64,000 bases of DNA from an uncultured Sulfurimonas sp. (GTDB lineage Bacteria; Campylobacterota; Campylobacteria; Campylobacterales; Sulfurimonadaceae), in NCBI RefSeq assembly GCF_963662755.1, contig NZ_OY759725.1:1253781-1317780 (forward strand), in the 5' to 3' direction. Position numbers and translations under genes: made by a program. The notes beneath the pieces are model-generated. The model was not told where the DNA came from and did not search any database. It saw only the letters and a list, made by a program, of their open reading frames with translations. Position 1 is the stretch's first letter. Every line of letters begins with the position of its first letter. Below are positions 57,450 through 64,000 of this stretch, piece after piece.

Positions 57450-58919
57450 ATGAAAAAAAACGAAATCTTAGAAGAGATTCTTAACGAAGTAGATAAGCAT
57501 CCAGAGATTATGTCTCGTCGTGAAGCTTTAAAGTATTTAAGTGTATCTCCGATGGCTGCATCTATCTTAGCGGGGGCAACAGTAGGTGCTTCAACTGTTA
57601 GTGCATCAAGTGCAAAGGGGAAAATTGTAATTGTTGGTGGTGGTTTAGCTGGTATGAGTACAGCAGCAAGACTTAACAACACATTATCAAATGCAGATAT
57701 CACAGTTATAGAACCAGATCCATTATCTGTTTCTTACCAACCAGGTCAAACTCTTGTAGGTGCTGGTCTTTGGGATGTAAGTGATATTCAATATAAAAGA
57801 GATGATCATGTACCAAGTGGTGTTAAACTAATCAAAGGTAGTGTTACTGCTTTTAATCCTAACAACAACTCTGTAACTGTTGATGGTTCTCAAGAAATTT
57901 CTTATGATCACATGATTATAGCTACAGGACTTATGCTTGACTATGCTGCTATCAAAGGTCTTGATGGTGTTATAACTTCATCTGGAAAAGACAATGCTTT
58001 AGTTAAACAAACTATCGGTAAAAATGGTGTTCACTCTATTTATTTTGCTGAAGGAGCAAGTGCTACTTACAAAGGTATTGAAGAGTTAATTGCAAAAGCT
58101 AAATCACATAAAGGTCCAGAGAAATTACAAGCTGTATTTACTCACCCAAATACACCTATTAAATGTGGTGGTGCACCTAAGAAAATTATGTATCTTACAA
58201 ACGCTCGTCTTGAAGAAGCTGGTGTTAGAGATAAAGTTGAACTTACTTTCTATCCAAATGGTGGAAAAATGTTTGGTGTTGAAGAGTATCACGAAGCTAT
58301 TTTACAACAATACAAAGACAGAGGTTTCAAGTGGAACTATGCTCATAACCTTGTAGAAATGGATACAGAAGCTAAAATAGCAACATTTAACCATCACTGG
58401 ACAGAAAAAGGTGCATGGGATGAAGATTTAGAAGAGTATGGTGTTGAGCTTAAGAGTGAACTAGTTAAAGTTCCTTATGACTTTATACACATAACTCCTC
58501 CTATGAAAGCACCAGATGTTGTTGGTAATTCAGAGGTTGGTTCAGATAAAGGCTGGGTTCCTGTAACTAAAGAGACTATGAGACATGTTAAGTTTGAAAA
58601 TGTATGGTGTTTAGGTGATGTTGCCGCTGTTCCAATGGGAAAAACTGGTGGATCAGTTCGTAAACAATACAAAGTAGTTGTTGACAATATAGTTGCATCT
58701 ATGGAAGGTAAATCACTACCAAGTAAATACGGCGGATACACAGTTTGTCCTCTTATTACTAGTATTGGTACAGTTATGCTTGCTGAATTTGACTGGAGTA
58801 AAAAACCAACTCCATCATTCCCACTTGATCCAACTAAAGAGAGATGGATATGGTGGTTACTAAAAGTTTATGCACTTAAACCAATGACTATACACGGTAT
58901 GCTTAGCGGAAGAGCTTAA
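57450..58919 (+). CDS. sqr: Type II-like sulfide:quinone oxidoreductase with Tat-like leader
   Basis: SQR oxidises sulfide and reduces quinone through FAD. The 489-residue protein has the FAD motif Gly-Gly-Gly-Leu-Ala-Gly at 63-68. It has cysteines at 239, in Pro-Ile-Lys-Cys-Gly-Gly-Ala-Pro-Lys-Lys, and at 433, in Gly-Tyr-Thr-Val-Cys-Pro-Leu; both match the redox cysteine regions of the human-type (type II) SQR. Arg23-Arg24 in Ser-Arg-Arg-Glu-Ala-Leu-Lys followed by a hydrophobic stretch suggests Tat export, unusual for that type. The start at 57450 has AGGGGAAG. A lipoprotein cytochrome c gene follows. Confidence 0.85.
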   Translation: MKKNEILEEILNEVDKHPEIMSRREALKYLSVSPMAASILAGATVGASTVSASSAKGKIVIVGGGLAGMSTAARLNNTLSNADITVIEPDPLSVSYQPGQTLVGAGLWDVSDIQYKRDDHVPSGVKLIKGSVTAFNPNNNSVTVDGSQEISYDHMIIATGLMLDYAAIKGLDGVITSSGKDNALVKQTIGKNGVHSIYFAEGASATYKGIEELIAKAKSHKGPEKLQAVFTHPNTPIKCGGAPKKIMYLTNARLEEAGVRDKVELTFYPNGGKMFGVEEYHEAILQQYKDRGFKWNYAHNLVEMDTEAKIATFNHHWTEKGAWDEDLEEYGVELKSELVKVPYDFIHITPPMKAPDVVGNSEVGSDKGWVPVTKETMRHVKFENVWCLGDVAAVPMGKTGGSVRKQYKVVVDNIVASMEGKSLPSKYGGYTVCPLITSIGTVMLAEFDWSKKPTPSFPLDPTKERWIWWLLKVYALKPMTIHGMLSGRA

Positions 58920-58950
58920 AAATAATATAGATAATATTTAGGAGAACAAA

Positions 58951-59325
58951 ATGATAAAACAAATAAGTACAATTGCACTTGCAACAGTAGCTTTTATAGC
59001 ATTAACTGGTTGTAGCGGTGAAAAAAAAGCTACTGAAGTTAAAACATACAAATTTAGCACTACTGAGGTTTATGAAAAATCATGTAGTAAATGTCACGGT
59101 ATGAATGGTGAAGGTAATCCTGCAAAGAAAACACCTGCACTTAACGATAGAACAGCTGGTGAAATGGCTCAAGATTTATATGATATCAAAAACGGTGGAA
59201 CTAACCAGTCTTCTGGTACAGAACACGATATCATGGAACACAATATGCAAAAACTAGTTGATAAAGGTTTCGATTATGACATTAATTCTATGGCTGAATA
59301 TATGTCAAAACTTAGTAAAAAATAA
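58951..59325 (+). CDS. Monoheme cytochrome c lipoprotein
   Basis: The 124-residue protein has a lipoprotein signal (Leu-Thr-Gly-Cys, Cys21) and one heme c site CSKCH at 45-49. A distal Met ligand is likely in Asn-Met-Gln-Lys or Met-Ala-Glu-Tyr-Met near the end. It follows sqr by 31 bases with AGGAG before the ATG, so it could accept electrons from the flavoprotein, like the cytochrome partner in flavocytochrome c sulfide dehydrogenase. That link is inference. It ends at a strong terminator. Confidence 0.85.
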   Translation: MIKQISTIALATVAFIALTGCSGEKKATEVKTYKFSTTEVYEKSCSKCHGMNGEGNPAKKTPALNDRTAGEMAQDLYDIKNGGTNQSSGTEHDIMEHNMQKLVDKGFDYDINSMAEYMSKLSKK

Positions 59326-59333
59326 TTTATATT

Positions 59334-59362
59334 AAAAGAGTAAAATATTTTACTCTTTTTTT
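59334..59362 (+). terminator. Terminator after the cytochrome c gene
   Basis: Arms AAAAGAGTAAAA and TTTTACTCTTTT with a two-base loop and a trailing T run: a classic intrinsic terminator that closes the sqr-cytochrome unit. Confidence 0.85.
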
Positions 59363-59419
59363 AGTTTTAAAGATTTAATGTGCTACAATCCAAAAGCATT
59401 AAATCTTTAGGACACATAA

Positions 59420-60571
59420 TTGAACAAGAGAAAAAACCAAGTTTTTGTTTGGCCTATCTACACTAGAATTATACATTGGTCTATGGCTACTTCTTTTGCC
59501 TTAGCTTTTATCTTCTCATTAAAAGAAAACTTACTAAATCTTCATGTTGCTGTTGGTATTATATTTGGGCTCATGCTTGTATATAGAATTATTTGGGGGT
59601 TTGTAGGTCCTAGATATGCAACATTTAATACTTTTCAATTATCACTTCCAAAACTAAAATTTTATTTTGTAGAAAAAGTACAAAACAGATGGAGACAGAT
59701 ACCAGCTGGTCACAATCCTGCATCTAGTTGGTTTACATTAATCGTTCTTAGTTTAGGCTCTATCATATCAATAACAGGACTTTTACTCTATGGCATACAA
59801 GAGGGTAAAGGTTATCTCGGATTTTTAAATGATCATTACTATATGTATATGGATTTACTTTTCGATATTCATATGTATCTTTCTTACACTCTTCTTGTAT
59901 GGGTTATCATACATATATCTGGTGTTTTAGTAGAACAGTTTTACCATAAAACTGGAATGTTCTTTGCCATGATAACGGGATACAAAAGAACTAAAGGTAT
60001 TGACTCTAATCCTGCTAAATACAAAAGTAGCCTCTCTTATATCTTTTTAATCGTATCAGCAATGGTTTTTTTCGTTTCAGTTGATGGAAGAAATAACCCT
60101 TTTGTAGTTAGTAAATATGATCAAATAAACTATGAGAAAGAAAGTCCCGTATATGCTCATAAATGTGGAACATGTCATAAGCCTTACCCTCCATTTATGC
60201 TACCAACTTCGTCATGGGAAAGAATCCAAGAAGGTTTAAAAAATCACTTCGGTGAAAAAATATCTCCTACAATGAAGAAAAATGACAATCGTATATCTTT
60301 AAATGAACAAAAAAATATTTTTGAATATCTCAAAAAAAATAGTGCCGATAAAAACACAAGAGAAATTTCTGTTAAAGTTATGAAATCTTTAGATGGAGCT
60401 CGTGGTAGAAAATCTATCACAAAAATACAATACTGGAAAGATGTTCACGCTGACATACCTTTTCATGTCTTTAAATCTAAAGAAGTAAAGAGAAAAGCTA
60501 ACTGCTTTGCATGTCACAAAAATTTCGATAAAGGGATGCTTGAAGACATAGATATCAAAATTCCCAGATAA
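59420..60571 (+). CDS. Cytochrome b561-type membrane protein fused to a diheme cytochrome c
   Basis: The 383-residue protein starts at a TTG with AGGA eight bases before it. Residues 1-185 form a four-helix cytochrome b561-like domain with likely heme ligands in Ile-Ile-His-Trp, Leu-His-Val, Asp-Ile-His-Met and Ile-Ile-His-Ile. After a further hydrophobic segment near residue 210, a periplasmic domain of the DHC (diheme cytochrome c) type has CGTCH at 249-253 and CFACH at 362-366, ending in Ile-Lys-Ile-Pro. It can pass electrons between the quinone pool and periplasmic partners. It precedes the psr operon by 160 bases. Confidence 0.8.
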   Translation: MNKRKNQVFVWPIYTRIIHWSMATSFALAFIFSLKENLLNLHVAVGIIFGLMLVYRIIWGFVGPRYATFNTFQLSLPKLKFYFVEKVQNRWRQIPAGHNPASSWFTLIVLSLGSIISITGLLLYGIQEGKGYLGFLNDHYYMYMDLLFDIHMYLSYTLLVWVIIHISGVLVEQFYHKTGMFFAMITGYKRTKGIDSNPAKYKSSLSYIFLIVSAMVFFVSVDGRNNPFVVSKYDQINYEKESPVYAHKCGTCHKPYPPFMLPTSSWERIQEGLKNHFGEKISPTMKKNDNRISLNEQKNIFEYLKKNSADKNTREISVKVMKSLDGARGRKSITKIQYWKDVHADIPFHVFKSKEVKRKANCFACHKNFDKGMLEDIDIKIPR

Positions 60572-60733
60572 GCCATATCATAACAATTTTTTATTTAAAA
60601 TATAATTTTTCATAAAGTTATTTATAAGATAAATTTAACTACAATTTTCATATCTATACCAATTGCTTAATTAAAATTTAATTTTGATTGCTTTTTAATA
60701 GTTTTATAAAAATATTATGGGAGGGTAATACAA

Positions 60734-63157
60734 ATGAATGTGGAAGTTTCACGAAGAAAGTTTCTTCAAGGAAGTGTAGCCATGAGTGTTGTCGGTGCAG
60801 CGGCATTAAGCGCTACAAATCTAATATCCAATAATCATACAAAGGGTGTAAAACCTGAAAAAGTCTCATTTAAAAATACAAAAACACAAAACGGTGAAGC
60901 GCACGAAGTGGCTACACTATGTGAAATGTGTGTTAATAAATGTGCAGCATTAGCGAGAGTTGAAAATGGGGTTATTACAAAACTAAACCCTAATCCAATG
61001 TTTCCAAAATCAAAAAATATGTTATGTGCTAGAGGAAATGCTGGTATTCAAGCAGTATATGATCCTGATAGATTGAAATATCCTATGATTAGGATTGGTG
61101 AAAAAGGTGAAGGTAAATTTAAAAGAGTAACTTGGGATGAAGCTTATGAGGCGATTCTTAATGGTACTGATAAATTTAGCGGTCTTTCAAAAATTCTTGA
61201 TGAAGAAAAAGATAATCGTTCTTCATTGCTTTTTTGTGCGGGTGAAGGTATGGCTGAACATACATTTAAACAGTTCTTCCAAGCTTTTGGTTCGGCGAAC
61301 TGGTTAAATCATGCTTCTATCTGTCTTCAAACTGTTGCATCTGGATATGGTGTAACTATCGGTGCTTATCCTTTAGCTGATTTAGACAATGCAGAATATA
61401 TCGTTATGGCTGGAGCAAATAGAGCAGAAGCTATTGTTACTCCAGACACTATGGATGCATTTAAAAGAACTAAAGGTCGTGGAGCTAAGATGATCTGTAT
61501 AGATCCTAGATTTACGAATACTGCAGCAAAATCAGATAAATGGCTAGCGATAAAACCTGGAACAGATTTAGCATTTGTTCTTGCTTTAACCTACGTAACT
61601 TTGACTGAAGAACTTCATAATGCAAAATATGTAGCAGAAAACTTTAATGGTTTTGATAAGTATCAAAAAAGCGTAATTTCAAACAAATACACACCTGAAT
61701 GGGCTGAACCAATAACTGGAATTAAAGCTAAAGATATTTACGCTGTAGCTAGAGATTTTGCTGCTCATGCTCCAAAAGCTGTTTATTATCCTGGTAGAAG
61801 AAGTACATTTGCTAAAAATGATTTTCAACTTCGTCGTGCTATGGCAATATTTCAATCACTTCACGGAGCTATCGACACTAAAGGTGGCTTAGTATTTGGT
61901 AGTACTTTACCACTAAAAGGACATGATGGTCTTCAACCTCTCTATGAAAAAGCTAAAGCTAGAGCAATTACTAAACGTACTGATAAAGATGGTCATACTG
62001 GATATGATGACTGTGCTGTTGTAAGTGGTGGTGGTTCTTGGATAGGCTGGAGAAATAGATATTTAGAAGATAAAATGGAATATAAAGTTAGAGGAATGTT
62101 CTGCTACAAGCACAATCCTATGTCTAATATGCCAAACACAGCTAAAACTGCTCAGATGCTTAAAAAAATGGAACTTGTTGTAACTATAGATACTATGCCA
62201 AGTGATACTGTAATGTATGCGGATGTTGTACTTCCAGAGTGTACTTACTTAGAAAGAACCGATCCTATCAAAACATTTGGTGGAGTTGAACCTTCTTTTG
62301 CTGTTAGAAATAAAGTAATAGATCCTATGTTTGAGACTAAACCAGTTATCGAAATCATGAAAGGATTAACTACTAAAATATCTAAGCCTCTATTTGAGAT
62401 TAGTAAAAAATATGATGAAGAGATTCAAAGTGCCCTTGAAGATGATGATGAAGAAACAGTATATGCTGAGTTTGATTTAACTCTACCATTTTTACACTCT
62501 CAAGAAGAGATTAATCATCATTCAGTGGCAATGTATATGGGTGCAGCTGAAAAACTTGATAAAGATGGTGTTTTTTATCCAAAACAGGATGAGTATTACA
62601 AACAACTCTCTGCAAATGAACACCAATACTATCCTGAAAATAAAAAGAAATATACTGTAGCAGGTGGTAAGCCTATTACTCCATCTGGAAAAGTTGAATG
62701 TGTTATCGACTCTTTTACTGAAAAAGGTATAGATGCTATGCCAGTTTGGAGAGATGAGTATGCGTTTAGTGTACCAAAAGGCAAATTTAAACTTCTTACA
62801 GGTCGTCACGCACAATTTACTCAAAGCGGATCTTCAAATAATGCAATGTTAATAGACCTTATGCCTGAAAACTTTATTTGGATAAACAAAAGAGTAGCAA
62901 AAGAAAAAAATATAAATTTTGCAGATACCATTGAAGTAAGTTCAAGTATTGGTAAAACTCAACTAAAAGCGTATCCTACTGAAAAAATTGCCCCAGACCA
63001 AGTTTTCTTTATACATGGTTTTGGACAAGAGAGTGAAGCTTTAACATGGGCATACAAAAATGGTGGAAATGATAATACTATCATTGAGGATATTATTGAG
63101 CCTGTTTATGGTGCTGCAGCAATGCATGAAACAAATGTTGAAATAAGAAAGGTGTAA
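60734..63157 (+). CDS. psrA: Molybdopterin polysulfide/thiosulfate reductase catalytic subunit
   Basis: PsrA-type enzymes of the DMSO reductase family reduce polysulfide, or thiosulfate when PhsA-like. The 807-residue protein has a Tat signal (Ser-Arg-Arg-Lys-Phe-Leu at 6-11). Its 4Fe-4S motif consists of Cys63, Cys66, Cys70 and Cys98, and a likely molybdenum ligand is Cys197 in His-Ala-Ser-Ile-Cys. The C-terminal molybdopterin domain has Pro-Ser-Gly-Lys-Val-Glu. It starts the psrABC operon with a GGGAGG site. Substrate (polysulfide, sulfur, thiosulfate or tetrathionate) cannot be fixed from sequence. Confidence 0.88.
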   Translation: MNVEVSRRKFLQGSVAMSVVGAAALSATNLISNNHTKGVKPEKVSFKNTKTQNGEAHEVATLCEMCVNKCAALARVENGVITKLNPNPMFPKSKNMLCARGNAGIQAVYDPDRLKYPMIRIGEKGEGKFKRVTWDEAYEAILNGTDKFSGLSKILDEEKDNRSSLLFCAGEGMAEHTFKQFFQAFGSANWLNHASICLQTVASGYGVTIGAYPLADLDNAEYIVMAGANRAEAIVTPDTMDAFKRTKGRGAKMICIDPRFTNTAAKSDKWLAIKPGTDLAFVLALTYVTLTEELHNAKYVAENFNGFDKYQKSVISNKYTPEWAEPITGIKAKDIYAVARDFAAHAPKAVYYPGRRSTFAKNDFQLRRAMAIFQSLHGAIDTKGGLVFGSTLPLKGHDGLQPLYEKAKARAITKRTDKDGHTGYDDCAVVSGGGSWIGWRNRYLEDKMEYKVRGMFCYKHNPMSNMPNTAKTAQMLKKMELVVTIDTMPSDTVMYADVVLPECTYLERTDPIKTFGGVEPSFAVRNKVIDPMFETKPVIEIMKGLTTKISKPLFEISKKYDEEIQSALEDDDEETVYAEFDLTLPFLHSQEEINHHSVAMYMGAAEKLDKDGVFYPKQDEYYKQLSANEHQYYPENKKKYTVAGGKPITPSGKVECVIDSFTEKGIDAMPVWRDEYAFSVPKGKFKLLTGRHAQFTQSGSSNNAMLIDLMPENFIWINKRVAKEKNINFADTIEVSSSIGKTQLKAYPTEKIAPDQVFFIHGFGQESEALTWAYKNGGNDNTIIEDIIEPVYGAAAMHETNVEIRKV

Positions 63158-63160
63158 TTT

Positions 63161-63724
63161 ATGGCTAGATATGGAATGGCACTTGATTACAAAAATTGTA
63201 TCAATTGCAAGGCATGTGAAACAGCATGTAAAGAAGAAAACGGAATCTTAATGGGCGCAGATAGTCATAGGATTTGGGTAGGAACAGGAGAAATAGAAGG
63301 TCAATATCCTTTACTTGATATCACTTCAAATGCTTTTCATCCAAGCCAATGTCAACACTGTGAAGAAGCACCTTGTGAAGAGGTTTGTCCTACTCACGCA
63401 ACATACTATGATGACAATGGTGTTGTAAGAGTTGACCCTGAAAAATGTATATTGTGTAGCTACTGTATGAATGCTTGTCCTTATGATGCAAGATATGTAG
63501 ATGAAAGAACTATGACTGTTGACAAATGTAATTTTTGTTCTGATACAAGACTTGCAAGAGGCGAAACTACAACAGCATGTCAAAATACATGTCCTACAAA
63601 AGTAAGAATTTTTGGTGATTTAGATGATCCAAATAGTGAAATAAGTGAAGTGTTAAGAACTAGAGAACATTTTTCACTTAAATCATATCTTGGTACTAAA
63701 CCAAAACTATTTTACCTAACATAA
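63161..63724 (+). CDS. psrB: Four-cluster ferredoxin electron-transfer subunit
   Basis: The 187-residue protein has four 4Fe-4S clusters in the DmsB/PsrB pattern: Cys-Ile-Asn-Cys-Lys-Ala-Cys, Cys-Gln-His-Cys...Cys, Cys-Ile-Leu-Cys-Ser-Tyr-Cys and Cys-Asn-Phe-Cys...Cys-Gln-Asn-Thr-Cys. It links the PsrA active site to the membrane subunit. It starts three bases after psrA and ends about ten bases before psrC. Confidence 0.92.
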   Translation: MARYGMALDYKNCINCKACETACKEENGILMGADSHRIWVGTGEIEGQYPLLDITSNAFHPSQCQHCEEAPCEEVCPTHATYYDDNGVVRVDPEKCILCSYCMNACPYDARYVDERTMTVDKCNFCSDTRLARGETTTACQNTCPTKVRIFGDLDDPNSEISEVLRTREHFSLKSYLGTKPKLFYLT

Positions 63725-63734
63725 GGAGTATATG

Positions 63735-64000
63735 ATGAAAATAAGCGATTATATCCCGATGCGGGAAGATTTTTCTATAAAATCACTTTTAAGTTTTGAA
63801 AAAACTGCTGTAAATATGCTTCTTGCTGTCGTAATTTTAGCGTTTTTAGCTATGTTTGTTGTTGGTGTTGCAACTTACTTAATGCATGGACACCATGCTT
63901 ATAATGTGACTAGAGAACATCCATGGGGTCTTTTGATTGGTGTTTATATCTTTTTTGTTGTTAGTTCAACTGGTCTTTGTATAATTGGTTCACTTGGTGA
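63735..64000 (+). CDS. psrC: NrfD/PsrC-type membrane anchor, N-terminal part
   Basis: The gene starts at the second of two adjacent ATGs, six bases after AAGGAG, and runs off the window. The 88 residues seen have two membrane segments (about 24-48 and 68-86) with His-Gly-His-His between them, as expected for the quinone-linked NrfD/PsrC subunit that completes PsrABC. Assignment leans on operon position and hydrophobic pattern. Confidence 0.75.
   Translation, partial: MKISDYIPMREDFSIKSLLSFEKTAVNMLLAVVILAFLAMFVVGVATYLMHGHHAYNVTREHPWGLLIGVYIFFVVSSTGLCIIGSLG

Overview
The window looks like chromosomal DNA of a Campylobacterota (former Epsilonproteobacteria) sulfur oxidiser, most like Sulfurimonas. 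The grounds are low G+C (roughly a third by eye), the gene content (soxCDYZ, a human-type SQR, a psrABC operon, DUF3373 outer-membrane proteins, ccoG) and short intergenic gaps. The genus is an inference from gene content; no database search was possible.

Layout. 0.0-4.4 kb (minus): a sulfur-oxidation operon soxC-soxD-soxY-soxZ, then a thioredoxin-like protein, a MOSC protein and a cut-off exported protein. soxXAB are not in the window. 4.7-9 kb (minus): a RelE/ParE-like toxin-antitoxin pair, aroC, rnc, rnhA, a LapB-like TPR protein and a hypothetical. 9-20 kb: a hypothetical plus cyclic-nucleotide-binding pair, YeiH, a large DUF748/AsmA-like protein, ccoG and full-length B12-dependent metH. 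20.2-24.2 kb: comM with a tiny coupled leader ORF, then an anomalous AT-rich patch holding a lipoprotein, a small hypothetical, an out-of-frame fragment that may be an integrase remnant, and a PD-(D/E)XK-like nuclease with no normal start codon. 24.2-36.6 kb: housekeeping genes (def, degenerate GGDEF protein, clpP, tig, lspA, glmM, rpsT, prfA, dapF, coaE, purM) and two envelope proteins.

36.8-42.6 kb: one complete minus-strand rRNA operon, 16S - tRNA-Ala(UGC) - 23S - 5S. It has a perfect TTGACA-17-TATAAT promoter, both long processing stems, and a repeated boxB/boxA-like module in the leader and the spacer. 42.7-53.9 kb: BI-1 family protein, stand-alone ThiD2-like protein, bioC, znuABC-type metal transporter, secG, frr, pyrE, a Kef-type antiporter, pyrG and recJ. 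54-64 kb (plus): two tandem DUF3373 proteins, a type II-like SQR with a Tat-like leader, a lipoprotein cytochrome c, a cytochrome b561-diheme cytochrome fusion and psrABC (psrC cut by the window end). Together with the Sox genes this gives periplasmic sulfur oxidation at one end of the window and sulfide/polysulfide redox chemistry at the other.

The most unusual sequence-level signal is very strong enrichment of the hexamer AGATGC/GCATCT (18 copies located by hand in the 1.6-kb recJ). Inverted pairs include a perfect intergenic palindrome between rnhA and rnc, and the motif is scarce in the anomalous 22-23.7 kb patch. This is the layout expected of a DNA-uptake-type or other genome-wide signal sequence, which I offer as a hypothesis.
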